Shown piece after piece: positions 1-7,917 of a DNA stretch of 39,496 bases. The notes below the pieces were generated by a model that saw only the letters and a program-made list of their open reading frames with translations, had not been told where the DNA came from and did not search any database. Position 1 is the first letter of the stretch, and each line of letters starts with the position of its first letter. Location of the stretch: positions 1-39,496 of the forward strand of contig DATAPD010000027.1 in NCBI GenBank assembly GCA_036265385.1, read 5' to 3'. The stretch is from DATAPD01 sp036265385. Its GTDB lineage: Bacteria > Acidobacteriota > Terriglobia > Terriglobales > Acidobacteriaceae. The translations under genes and the position numbers were made by a program.

Positions 1-163
1 GCGGTACCGGACGTCCTTTGCACTGAACCTTCTTGGCGTTCGGCGGGGGAGGAGGCGCGGTCGGATGCTGCTCCTGACTCAAACCCATCGATGCAAGCAG
101 CACCGCTGCGCCGACGAGCAGGACGCGAATGCAAAGTAATGGTTGTGGATTCAATTGCTGCAC
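1..163 (-). CDS. Secreted protein, N-terminal fragment (runs off the window)
   Basis: An open minus-strand frame begins with GTG at 163, only 13 bases after the TPR gene's stop, and stays open to the window edge (54 codons visible). It reads as an N-terminal signal peptide: a short polar start, then the hydrophobic run LLCIRVLLVGAAVLLASMG, then a polyproline stretch (APPPPPNAKK) and KVQCKGRPVP. An alternative TTG start lies at 154. The tight spacing to the upstream TPR gene suggests co-transcription. The mature domain is outside the window, so no function can be given. The frame is real in appearance (signal peptide plus operon-like spacing), but the start codon is uncertain. Confidence 0.55.
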   Translation of the reverse strand, partial: MQQLNPQPLLCIRVLLVGAAVLLASMGLSQEQHPTAPPPPPNAKKVQCKGRPVP

Positions 164-176
164 GTCACGCTCAAGT

Positions 177-1949
177 TCATGGCTTCTTGTCTTCTTTCTT
201 TTGCGGAACCTGCCCGGGGACAGTCGTCCCCAGTTCTCGCAGAACCGTGCGAGCCTCATCATCACCCGGGGCAAGTGCCAGCGCCTTTCGCAATGCCCGG
301 ATTGCTTCCGGCTGGTTCCCGGCGCGATAGGCCGTGAACCCGAGATTGCGCATCAGGTTGGGTACTTTGGGATCCCATCCCTCCGCTTCCTGATAGTGTC
401 CGAGAGCTACGGCATACTGCTCCTGCATTGCTTCGACCGTGGCCAGATCAGCGAAGGCACCGCCCAGAACAGAACGCAAGAACTCTTCCTGGGCCGCTGC
501 CTGTCTCTTCTGGGCTTGTGTCAACTTGGCGTGCGAGAGCGCATTATTGCCTAACGGCGTGGCGGCATCCTTGCCCGTCCCCCCGAGAGGAACCGGCGGC
601 TCGTTTTCCTGAAGGCTGGAGACATCGGCTGAGGAAACTCCGGAGCCACCCGAATTACCCATGCCACTCTCTTCCTGGTTCTCGGCGATGATGTTTTGCT
701 GAATCGCGCGCGCCTTTTCGAAGTATTGCTTCCCTTCCGCCGATCTTCCGGAAGCAATGAGGATCCGGCCCAGACTGGTGTAGGCCTTCCGGATATCGTT
801 GTGAGCTTCTACGCCGCTACGCTCGTTCAGTGCAATTGCCTTACGAAAAAGCTGCTCCGCACGCTGATTTTCCTTGCGGCGATAAGCATTCATTCCCAAG
901 TAGAGCCAGGCTTGCGATGAAGACGGATTCAATCTCGCCGCCTCCACCAGATAGCGATCCGCCTCCTGCGACCGGTTCGAACTGAATGCCATATAGCCCA
1001 GGAGATAGTTCGCAAAATAATTTGCAGGGTCGACTCGCAATTGCTCGAGAAATTGCCGGCGGGCCTCCGGCGTGAGCACCCATTCGTTTTGCATCAAGTA
1101 GGTCAGGCCGAGAAAGTAGTGTCCGTTTGGAACTTTGGGATCGAGTGAGAGCGCACGCTGGAACTCCCGGATGGCGTCATCGTAGAGGGTGGCACTTCGA
1201 TAAGCGTCGCCGAACAACAGATGGAGGCCGCTGCGATCACCGGACTCTGACGTCATCTGCTGGAAAATGGCTGCGGCCTTTCCCTTCTCTTTCAATTGGA
1301 GCAAACAACTGGCGAGACGGTAGCTGGTTTCGCGGTCGGGACGAATCTCGAGAGACTTCTGGAAAGACTCCGCCGCGGCTCGGTAATCTTTTTTCTTAAT
1401 CTGCGCCTGGCCCTGAATGGTCAAGGCGGTGGCGTTGCGCGGATCGGCGGTGAGAGCAAGGCTGGTCTCTTTGAGCGCTTCGTCAAACTGGCTGGTAAAC
1501 AAGTTGAGAGCGGCGAGATCGACGTGCGCATCTGCAGCGTCCTCGAACTCGAGAGACCTGCGGGAGAACTTGGCGGCCTCTGGATATGCAGCTTCCAAGA
1601 ACCGCAACTTCCCCATTTCGCGGAAGGCGAGGGCGATTATCTTCCCGCTGGCGGCAGCAGCCGCGGGCAAGTTACCTGCCTCCTTCGCCGAGTTCGCAGC
1701 GGCAAAACGGCGGTCAAATTCGTCGAGTGGTGACGCGGGCTTTTGTTGCGCGACGGCTTGCAGGCACTTAAGAACGGCAAGCAGGAACAGGCACGCGCCA
1801 AGCGCAGACCATCTCCAAAGAATGACGTTCGAAGATCGGGAAGGTGGGGTGTGGATCAAAGCCGAATGTCCCAGGTTGGTACGTAAAAGTACACGGTTGG
1901 TGGCGCGCTGTTCAAGTCGCGGATCGGGGAGAAGTCGCCGTTTTACCAA
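177..1949 (-). CDS. Secreted/periplasmic TPR-repeat protein
   Basis: This protein of up to 590 residues is built mostly of tetratricopeptide repeats. Repeat-like helix pairs with the usual A..Y/F..A...P pattern run from about residue 75 to 410 and again from about 490 to 575, for example DYRAAAESFQKSLEIRPD and QPEAIRALRKALALAPGD. A low-complexity Gly/Ser/Pro linker (about 430-465) separates the two blocks. A hydrophobic segment at about residues 43-66 (WRWSALGACLFLLAVLKCL) ends near AQQK and looks like a signal peptide or anchor. The roughly 42 residues before it are unusually long, so the true start may be an internal TTG at about residue 31. TPR domains mediate protein contacts; the partner is unknown. 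It is followed by another secreted protein on the same strand. Confidence 0.8.
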   Translation of the reverse strand: MVKRRLLPDPRLEQRATNRVLLRTNLGHSALIHTPPSRSSNVILWRWSALGACLFLLAVLKCLQAVAQQKPASPLDEFDRRFAAANSAKEAGNLPAAAAASGKIIALAFREMGKLRFLEAAYPEAAKFSRRSLEFEDAADAHVDLAALNLFTSQFDEALKETSLALTADPRNATALTIQGQAQIKKKDYRAAAESFQKSLEIRPDRETSYRLASCLLQLKEKGKAAAIFQQMTSESGDRSGLHLLFGDAYRSATLYDDAIREFQRALSLDPKVPNGHYFLGLTYLMQNEWVLTPEARRQFLEQLRVDPANYFANYLLGYMAFSSNRSQEADRYLVEAARLNPSSSQAWLYLGMNAYRRKENQRAEQLFRKAIALNERSGVEAHNDIRKAYTSLGRILIASGRSAEGKQYFEKARAIQQNIIAENQEESGMGNSGGSGVSSADVSSLQENEPPVPLGGTGKDAATPLGNNALSHAKLTQAQKRQAAAQEEFLRSVLGGAFADLATVEAMQEQYAVALGHYQEAEGWDPKVPNLMRNLGFTAYRAGNQPEAIRALRKALALAPGDDEARTVLRELGTTVPGQVPQKKEDKKP

Positions 1950-2204
1950 CGATCGGTTAATGACTGATATCCGACATCTGAGAGGACAAAGAAAACGAGA
2001 GCACTCGCGATAGGCACAGTTTCAAGACGGCACGATTCGTCCGCCAATGAACTTCGTGAGTGTCTGCTGCGGTATTGCCAGGGGCGTCCGATTTTTTTCT
2101 CGAAAAGTGAAACACCTGCATCTCTTTTCACACTAACCAATAACAAAATTGCTCCTGCGCGCGGAATCAAGAACAGGAAGACGTTCGACGGCCGTCGGAT
2201 TCTT

Positions 2205-2237
2205 CTGAAAGCTCAATCACCCAAGGGTGCCTTTCAG
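2205..2237 (+). other. Strong hairpin in the 5' leader of the gene at 2279
   Basis: The arms CTGAAAG (2205-2211) and CTTTCAG (2231-2237) are perfectly complementary. Inside them CACCC (2218-2222) and GGGTG (2225-2229) pair around a two-base loop. The element ends 41 bases before the start codon of the secreted protein. There is no T-run after it, so it is not an obvious terminator. It may stabilise the mRNA or act in regulation. The rest of the 1950-2278 gap holds one 12-base palindrome (CGACGGCCGTCG, 2186-2197) and no gene that I can see. Confidence 0.4.
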
Positions 2238-2278
2238 GCAAGGTAATCAACCATTTCACCCAACATCAGGAGGAAAAG

Positions 2279-3070
2279 ATGAGAGGTTTTGTATTGGCAG
2301 CAATCTTGGCAGGCTCGATGGGATTGGCATTCGGGCAAGGACAAGTTCAGTCTCGAAGTTCGTTTCCAGTCAGTCCTGACGCAACCACAACGTGTCAATC
2401 GACATTCACTTCCGGAAGCGGCCCATCCTTGTTCAAATACTGTATTACGGCGAACGGAAACATCGTACAGCTCGAGAGCCCGGCGGGCTTTGAACACGTA
2501 CGCGAGGGCAATTTCTATGAAGGTTACGGAGTTTGTGACGTCAACGCGAACAAATCGTATTCTGATTTTGCAGACTTCGACTCCGGAAACTGGAACGCGC
2601 CTACAAGAACCCAGCCCAATGGGCCCAATACCTTCCCGTTGACGATTAAGCGGACAACCTCGGATGGTCTGTTTACGCTCACGCAAATTTTCAGTCAAAC
2701 CACGGTTGAGCGAATCATCAAGATCACCGAAACATTGAAGAACAATGTTCCGGTATCAAAACCCATCTACCTGGTGCGCTGGATGGACGTTGATGCAGAT
2801 AACACTATCACCGACGACTACGCTGACCACGGAACCGATGCAGCTTGGGACTATCAACCCGCAGGCCACGGGGTGATGGTGTATGTCACGGCACAGGCAG
2901 TCAATCATTTTGCGAACGTGCTCGACCAATCTATTTTCTTCCTTGATCCGTGTACGCTCGCTGGTTCTTCCACACCAGCGTTCGGAGACAACACTATCTA
3001 TGCCGGTTACAACTTCACATTGGGTTCCGGCGGATCAAAGACTGTCAGCTTTGAATACAAGCGGTTCTAA
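2279..3070 (+). CDS. Secreted protein of unknown function
   Basis: The start is well supported: AGGAGG lies 5 bases before the ATG. The 263-residue product opens with a classic signal peptide (MRGFVLAAILAGSMGLAFGQ), so it is exported. The mature part has two early cysteines (TTTCQST and FKYCITAN), then GVCD and DPCTLAG, which could form disulfides. It is rich in beta-forming sequence and aromatic/Asn/Asp residues, for example VRWMDVDADNTITDDYADHG, which is reminiscent of an extracellular beta-sandwich with an acidic, possibly metal-binding loop. I do not recognise a named family. It stands alone between a minus-strand TPR gene and a minus-strand small gene, with a hairpin in its leader. Confidence 0.8.
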   Translation: MRGFVLAAILAGSMGLAFGQGQVQSRSSFPVSPDATTTCQSTFTSGSGPSLFKYCITANGNIVQLESPAGFEHVREGNFYEGYGVCDVNANKSYSDFADFDSGNWNAPTRTQPNGPNTFPLTIKRTTSDGLFTLTQIFSQTTVERIIKITETLKNNVPVSKPIYLVRWMDVDADNTITDDYADHGTDAAWDYQPAGHGVMVYVTAQAVNHFANVLDQSIFFLDPCTLAGSSTPAFGDNTIYAGYNFTLGSGGSKTVSFEYKRF

Positions 3071-3095
3071 CGTGCTCCCAGTGTTTTAGAAAATC

Positions 3096-3137
3096 CCCCG
3101 TCCTTGTCGCTGCGTGTTCTGGTGTGACCGGACGGGG
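3096..3137. terminator. Possible terminator between convergent genes
   Basis: CCCCGTCC (3096-3103) and GGACGGGG (3130-3137) form a perfect 8-base stem across a 26-base loop, in the gap between the convergent genes ending at 3070 and 3253. Read on the minus strand the stem is followed by GATTTTCT, a modest T-tract; the plus-strand tail is poor. The long loop makes this a weak call. Confidence 0.3.
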
Positions 3138-3252
3138 AACTTTCGCCACATCGTCCTGCTGGGAGGAGACATGCCTGCTTTTTCAGTCGACGAACACCCG
3201 CCTATGCTCATTGACCCAGATTGTTAAACGAACGGCGCAGGCTGATTTTGGA

Positions 3253-3543
3253 TTAGTTTTCCGAAACAGGTTGGCAGCCGCCCTGATGACCACGTGGCAG
3301 CCAACAATTCTTCGTTTGACGGCAATCCTGATTGAGAGACTTGTTCCACTCGCGCCACCAGTATCGATTGGCTTTTTTGGCTGCGTCGGCGGGATCGACT
3401 CCGGCATCGTACTCGCGTCGGTAGTCGAAGGCCCCTAGTGCCTGCCAATCTGCCATCGGCAGATTCAATGAGTCAAAGGCAGTGCGGAGTTTCTTCATCC
3501 ACTCGTCATATGGCTCAGATGCGGACTGATTTTCAGAGGACAT
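3253..3543 (-). CDS. Small conserved-looking protein with C-terminal Cys/His cluster
   Basis: I place the start at the ATG at 3543 (96 residues). A longer reading to 3720 adds an unconvincing N-terminus. The protein has an acidic helical N-terminal part (YDEWMKKLRTAFDSL), a middle with YRREYDAGVDPADAAKKANRYWW, where the aromatic WW and the DPADAA helix look conserved, and a C-terminal CRQTKNCWLPRGHQGGCQP. The C-x5-C-x5-H-x3-C spacing could bind a zinc ion or form a disulfide plus metal site. There is no signal peptide, so it is probably cytoplasmic. No clear ribosome site precedes the ATG. Function unknown. Confidence 0.6.
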   Translation of the reverse strand: MSSENQSASEPYDEWMKKLRTAFDSLNLPMADWQALGAFDYRREYDAGVDPADAAKKANRYWWREWNKSLNQDCRQTKNCWLPRGHQGGCQPVSEN

Positions 3544-3737
3544 GCCGATTTGAATAGTAGGCGGGAAGAGTTTCAAGCCCTCCCGGACGAGGACGCTGGT
3601 TTGACCTCTGCTCCGTTGCTCAAGCCTCTTCCCGACGTTGCAGCGTAAATCCGTTCTGAACACGGGCAAAATGGCACGTTCGAGCAAAATGGTAGCACTG
3701 ACGCGCCATAGCGAGATCAAATCAGGACGGCGTTGGC

Positions 3738-4118
3738 CTATCTCGCATTGGAATCCACCTGGAAGATGCCGAATGTGTTTCCCTCAGCGTCAACGAAATA
3801 TCCCTGCCAGCAAGTCTTAGGAACCGCGAATTTGGGCAATGCTACGACGCCTCCGAGGTGTTCGATTGTCCTTGCTGTCTCGTCGAAGTCCGCCACTTCC
3901 AAGGAACACACAAAGGCATTCGTTCCACACTGTGCCGGAGGAGTTGTGGCTGGCCGCTTCAGCAAGCCGCCCCGTGACCCGCCAGTCTCAATTCGCCAGT
4001 AAGGAATCGGAAGGCCTTTCACTTCGTCGAACTTCCAACCGAATACCTGTGAGTAAAAACTAATGGCGCGAGCGGGATCATCGGCCTGGATTTCGAAGTA
4101 GATGTGTCCGTTGTTCAT
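3738..4118 (-). CDS. VOC-family protein (glyoxalase/bleomycin-resistance fold)
   Basis: The 126-residue protein fits a single vicinal-oxygen-chelate domain. It opens with GHIYFEIQADDPARAISFYS, the typical first beta strand and helix (F-x-[IL]..DD...A..FY...FGW). It ends with a second half carrying the usual GYFVDAEGNTFGIFQ signature (DxEGNxxGI). VOC proteins bind a metal through His/Glu residues and act as lyases, dioxygenases or drug-binding proteins. Glu9 in the first strand and the region near Asn113-Gly115 are the likely ligand area. The substrate cannot be told from sequence. It is a stand-alone gene, with nothing nearby suggesting a pathway. Confidence 0.88.
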   Translation of the reverse strand: MNNGHIYFEIQADDPARAISFYSQVFGWKFDEVKGLPIPYWRIETGGSRGGLLKRPATTPPAQCGTNAFVCSLEVADFDETARTIEHLGGVVALPKFAVPKTCWQGYFVDAEGNTFGIFQVDSNAR

Positions 4119-4255
4119 ACAAGCAAATATAAGCGCAAAAGTTAGTGGTCTTGAATCCCCGATTATTCACTCATCCAAGCGTGAAAAGCTACAATCGCGA
4201 GCCCACTGTCTCTAGAACGTGTGTGTCGTTTCGATTCTAATTGCGAGTAGGTGGT

Positions 4256-4594
4256 CTATTTTTCGCGCCGAAAAATCTTCCAGACTCTTGAGCGGGAACC
4301 GCCAACTGAGGAAAAGAGACCGTCCGTGCCGGTCGGCCTTGCGTCCAACGGCAAATCCGTTTCTTCCTCTTCGAGTGGAGGACGGACTTCTTCGCCAGAG
4401 CCCGCGTTTTGGTCAGTGCTCGAGATTCCGTCAGTGTGCGGCTGTTCGGTACTCGCTTGCTGCTCAGCGTCCAGTTGCTGGTCCGCGGAACCTTCGCCAA
4501 GTAGCGAAACAGCGATCCTGAGGCTTTCAATCTCGTGACGAACACGAGCGACATCGGCTTCTTTTTGCTGCAAGACTTCGTATGGATTTTTCAT
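4256..4594 (-). CDS. Small acidic protein with N-terminal coiled coil
   Basis: I start this at the ATG at 4594 (112 residues, beginning MKNPYEVLQQKEADVARVRH) rather than at the upstream TTG at 4615. The first 35 residues form an amphipathic, probably coiled-coil helix that continues into IESLRIAVSLLGEG. I recall this N-terminus (M-x-NPYE.L..KE.....V..E...LR...LL) from short Acidobacteriota proteins of unknown function. The middle is a long acidic, low-complexity Gln/Glu/Ser/Thr stretch, probably disordered, and the end is basic (SRSRVWKIFRREK). There is no signal peptide. Function unknown; the charge split suggests a scaffold or interaction role, which is only inference. Confidence 0.65.
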   Translation of the reverse strand: MKNPYEVLQQKEADVARVRHEIESLRIAVSLLGEGSADQQLDAEQQASTEQPHTDGISSTDQNAGSGEEVRPPLEEEETDLPLDARPTGTDGLFSSVGGSRSRVWKIFRREK

Positions 4595-4736
4595 AAAGGC
4601 ACTCACAGGGTTCAATGATTTTGGAAGAGTACACGGTCATCTACTCTGTCTCAAATCCAGCCAGCATTCCAGGTACTTATCAGTATGGGATTGGCTTACA
4701 ATCCGTGCCATTCGCGTTTTGAGGTGAAGAAAGCAG

Positions 4737-5242
4737 ATGAAACGACTTCTCATTCTGACGTCAATATTTTTGGCTTTGATTGCGACGGCGCAACAGTCGC
4801 CCACTCAGTCACCTCTGCTCGACCATCTGGCGGGTAAGTGGTTGATGGAGGGCATGGTGGGCAAGCAGCAGGTGACGCATGAATTGGATGCGGAGTGGGT
4901 GCTGCAGCACCATTACCTGCGCTTCCACGAAGTCTCGCAAGACAAGAACGACAAGGGAGAACCGCAATACGACGCAACTGTGTTCATCGGATGGAATGAA
5001 AAAACCAAGCAATATGCCTGCGTGTGGCTGGATGTGTACGGCGGATTGACGTCCGAGTCGATTGGGGTGGCGACGCCCAAGGGAATGAGCTTGATTTTGT
5101 GTTCACAAATGAGCGGGGCGAAAAGAGCTTCACGAATAGTTTTATCTACGATCCGAAAACGAACACGTGGGAGAACCGGCTCGACAATATTTTGAAGGGC
5201 GAAGCCAAGCCATTTGCGCGATTTAAGTTGAGGAAAGAGTAG
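4737..5242 (+). pseudogene. Lipocalin-like/DUF1579-type secreted protein, broken by a frameshift
   Basis: The gene starts at ATG 4737 after GAGGTGAAG, with a signal peptide (MKRLLILTSIFLALIATAQQ). Residues 25-117 (LLDHLAGKWLMEGMVG onward) read like the first strands of a DUF1579/lipocalin-like barrel. The frame then runs into nonsense. The expected continuation (NELDFVFTNERGEKSFTNSF and on to FARFKLRKE, stop at 5242) sits in the -1 frame. The break is at the GGG run at 5081-5083: one missing G would restore a continuous product of about 168 residues. It may be a real inactivating deletion or a homopolymer sequencing error; the intact downstream frame suggests the damage is recent or artefactual. 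No slippery heptamer is present. Confidence 0.75.
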
Positions 5243-5287
5243 ACTCGCCTTTCGGCAAACAGAATCCGAAGCTTAGCTTAAACAAAA

Positions 5288-5322
5288 AATCGCTTCTCAA
5301 TTGGGGGGATTGAGAAGCGATT
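5288..5322 (-). terminator. Rho-independent terminator (maeB direction)
   Basis: A perfect 14-base stem, AATCGCTTCTCAAT with ATTGAGAAGCGATT, encloses a loop of seven bases. Read on the minus strand it is followed directly by TTTTTTGTTT, a good T-tract. It therefore ends transcription from maeB and the structured region behind it. In the plus direction the tail is CTTCTGCT, which is weak, so it may act only partly on the frameshifted gene at 4737. Confidence 0.85.
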
Positions 5323-5461
5323 CTTCTGCTCGAACTAGCCCTGCCCACGGGGCCTAGCCAGTTCTTCAAGTGGGCACCCTAACAGGTCGCCCGCCGATTG
5401 CTATCGGGCGATTCCTGTAGATTTCAAGGTCAAACCGCGGGGCATTCATCTTCGGTTCAGA
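5323..5461 (-). ncRNA. Candidate structured RNA, possibly 6S-like
   Basis: Between the maeB stop and the terminator lies a minus-strand stretch with strong nested pairing. A long apical hairpin (5383-5417) has CAGG and TCGCCCG paired with CGGGCGA and CCTG. A closing stem pairs 5435-5444 with 5342-5350. A side hairpin, GAACTGGC with GCTAGTTC, pairs 5357-5364 with 5332-5339. The same 5342-5348 segment can instead pair with 5370-5376 (TGCCCAC/GTGGGCA), so two folds compete. A rod with a central bubble, a side hairpin near the string CCCACTTGAA, and a size with terminator of roughly 180 bases resemble 6S RNA. The match is by eye only. It could equally be the structured 3' end of the maeB mRNA. 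Confidence 0.4.
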
Positions 5462-5509
5462 AGAGATTTGGTTCTTCGGCAAGGTCGCAGTTAGTTGGGC
5501 AGCAGGAAC

Positions 5510-7831
5510 TTAGCGAGCCACAACCTCCGGCTTAGCAAACTCCGGCGAAGACGCGATAATGTCGCATTCCTGGGCGTCCACAACCGCAATAGCAGCAACA
5601 TTTACGATCTCTTCCACCTCAGCACCACGCGACAGCACGTGAACCGGGCGATTCATACCCATCAGGATTGGGCCGAGGGTCTCAGCGCCGCCCAGCTTCG
5701 CTAACAACTTGTAAGCGATATTGGCGGAATTGAGGTCCGGGAAGATCAACACATTGGCACCACCTTTGAGCAAGCTGAAAGGATAGGTCTGCTCCAGCAG
5801 CTCGGGAGAGACAGCAATGTCTGCCATTATTTCTCCGTCCACGACGAGTGATGGATCCGCGGCGTGCAGCAGATCGACTGCTTTGCGGACCTTATCGGTA
5901 TGACCGTTGAGAGTGCTGCCGAAGGTAGAGAAGGACAGTAGCGCTACACGCGGGACCACATCGAATCGTCGGGCGGTTTCGGCAGTACAAAGCGCGATTT
6001 CGACCAGGTCTTCCGCGGAAGGCTCGATGTTTACGCTGGTGTCGGCCATGAAATAAAGCTCGCCGCTGCGGGTGATCATGGCGTAGCAACCCGAGACCTT
6101 ATGCAGGCCTTCACGCATGCGCACAATCTGCAACGCGGGACGAATGACATCAGGAAAATGCTGGGTGACTCCGGAAACGAGAGCGTCTGCATCGCCCATG
6201 CGCACCATCAACGAGCCGAAAACATTCCGGTTATTGAGGAGCGCGCGAGCTTCGGTGAGTGTTACGCCTCGGCGCTGACGGAGTCGGAAAAGCTCGTCGA
6301 TGTAGCGTTCCCGGAACTCGGATTTATCAACATCCACAATACGGGCACCAGTGATATCGACGCCTAGTCCTATGGCCTTTGCGCGGACGTCGTCGGCATT
6401 TCCCAACAGTATCGGAGCTGCAATTTTCTCTTCGAGTAAGCAATGGCACGCGCGAAGGATCTTCTCGTCGTCTCCTTCCGGAAAGACCACCTGCTTCGGT
6501 TTGGCTTGGGCTTTGTGAATCATCATGCGGGCGATCTCGTGGGCCCGCCCAAGACGGCGCTCGAGTTGCTCGCGGTAGATTTTGATATCCACGTGCTCCT
6601 GGGCTACGCCGGATTCCATCGCAGCTTGCGCGACTGCCGAGGCCTCCCACACGAGCACGCGCGGATCGAACGGCTTGGGGATGAGGTAATCGGTTCCGAA
6701 TCGCAGACGATTGACGCCGTAGGCACGACACACGGAATCGGGAACATCTTCCTTCGCCAAAGCTGCCAGGGCACGCGTCGCAGCCAGTTTCATTTCTTCG
6801 TTGATCGAAGTGGCGCGCACATCCAGGGCACCGCGGAAGATGAAAGGAAATCCGAGCACATTGTTGACCTGGTTTGGATAATCCGAGCGCCCGGTTGCGA
6901 TGATGAGATCGCTACGGCAGGCTTTGGCTTCTTCGTAAGTAATCTCAGGATCAGGGTTCGCCATGGCAAAGACGATAGGATGGGGTGCCATGGAGCAAAT
7001 CATCTCTGGCGTGAATGCACCTTTTACGGATAAGCCAACGAGCACGTCGGATCCGGCGGCGGCTTCTTCAAGCGTCCGGAGCTTGGTTTCGCCGGCGAAG
7101 CGATCCTTGTACTTATTCATTCCTGCGGTGCGGCCTTTGTAGACGACTCCCTTGGTATCACAGAGGGTGATGTTCTCGCGTTTCACTCCGAGGCGAACGT
7201 AGTGTTCGGCGCAGGCAACGGCGGAAGCGCCCGCCCCGTTGAATACAACGCGGACTTTATTTATGTCTTTCGCCACAAGTTCGAGAGCGTTTAACAGAGC
7301 CGCGCCGGAGATGATCGCTGTACCGTGCTGGTCATCGTGGAAGACGGGAATTTTCATCGTTTTCTTCAGCGTTTCTTCGATGCGGAAGCATTCCGGAGCC
7401 TTGATGTCTTCGAGGTTGATGCCGCCGAAAGTTGGCTCGAGCAACTGGCAGAGCTTGATGATCTCGTCGGGATCTTCGGTATTGACTTCAAGATCAAACA
7501 CATCGACGTCGGCGAAGCGTTTGAACAAAACCCCTTTGCCTTCCATCACCGGTTTTCCGGCGAGCGCTCCGATGTTGCCGAGTCCGAGAACAGCGGTGCC
7601 ATTGCTGACGACTGCGACCAGGTTTCCTCGCGCTGTGTACTTGAAAGCGTCATGAGGATTTTGCGCGATCTCAAGACAGGGTTCGGCAACGCCGGGCGTG
7701 TATGCCATGCTGAGGTCGCGCTGTGTCCGGCAGGGCTTCGTCGGCTTGACTTCGATTTTGCCCGGGTGCGCTCCGAAGTGATAGTCCAGGGATTGCTGCT
7801 TGGTGACGAGCACAAAACCCTCCTCAGTCAT
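5510..7831 (-). CDS. maeB: NAD(P)-dependent malic enzyme with C-terminal phosphotransacetylase-like domain (MaeB type)
   Basis: At 773 residues this matches the length and order of MaeB-type enzymes. Residues about 15-430 are the malic enzyme part: RDLSMAYTPGVAEPC, the tyrosine/lysine region, NLEDIKAPECF, PVFHDDQHGTA, and a nucleotide-binding FNGAGASAVACAE. Residues about 440-765 form a phosphotransacetylase-like domain (VVFPEGDDEKILRA, GDADALVSGVTQHFPDVIRP). Malic enzyme decarboxylates malate to pyruvate and makes NAD(P)H in the cytoplasm. In this family the second domain is usually a regulatory acetyl-CoA sensor rather than an active transferase. The gene stands alone with a terminator behind it. 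A perfect TGTGA-N6-TCACA site lies 86 bases before the start, suggesting control by a CRP/FNR-family factor. Confidence 0.95.
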   Translation of the reverse strand: MTEEGFVLVTKQQSLDYHFGAHPGKIEVKPTKPCRTQRDLSMAYTPGVAEPCLEIAQNPHDAFKYTARGNLVAVVSNGTAVLGLGNIGALAGKPVMEGKGVLFKRFADVDVFDLEVNTEDPDEIIKLCQLLEPTFGGINLEDIKAPECFRIEETLKKTMKIPVFHDDQHGTAIISGAALLNALELVAKDINKVRVVFNGAGASAVACAEHYVRLGVKRENITLCDTKGVVYKGRTAGMNKYKDRFAGETKLRTLEEAAAGSDVLVGLSVKGAFTPEMICSMAPHPIVFAMANPDPEITYEEAKACRSDLIIATGRSDYPNQVNNVLGFPFIFRGALDVRATSINEEMKLAATRALAALAKEDVPDSVCRAYGVNRLRFGTDYLIPKPFDPRVLVWEASAVAQAAMESGVAQEHVDIKIYREQLERRLGRAHEIARMMIHKAQAKPKQVVFPEGDDEKILRACHCLLEEKIAAPILLGNADDVRAKAIGLGVDITGARIVDVDKSEFRERYIDELFRLRQRRGVTLTEARALLNNRNVFGSLMVRMGDADALVSGVTQHFPDVIRPALQIVRMREGLHKVSGCYAMITRSGELYFMADTSVNIEPSAEDLVEIALCTAETARRFDVVPRVALLSFSTFGSTLNGHTDKVRKAVDLLHAADPSLVVDGEIMADIAVSPELLEQTYPFSLLKGGANVLIFPDLNSANIAYKLLAKLGGAETLGPILMGMNRPVHVLSRGAEVEEIVNVAAIAVVDAQECDIIASSPEFAKPEVVAR

Positions 7832-7917
7832 GTCTGGCGTTGGAAACAGCGGTACACACTAATAATGTTTGCGCCGTGCGCATACTAAGGATTGTGACGA
7901 CAATTGATATATGGGGA

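Noticed and set aside
1417..2013. Long plus-strand frame opposite the TPR gene
   Set aside because: It is antisense to a gene with clear TPR repeats and a signal peptide, has biased Arg/Ala/Ser content typical of shadow frames, and shows no domain pattern.
5075..5095. Programmed -1 frameshift in the lipocalin-like gene
   Set aside because: The bases at the junction (CCC AAG GGA) do not form an X-XXY-YYZ slippery heptamer and no pseudoknot or stop-proximal signal is evident. A missing G is simpler.
6443..7033. Plus-strand frame of 196 codons opposite maeB
   Set aside because: The opposite strand encodes well-conserved malic enzyme motifs throughout; this frame has no recognisable motif or ribosome site.
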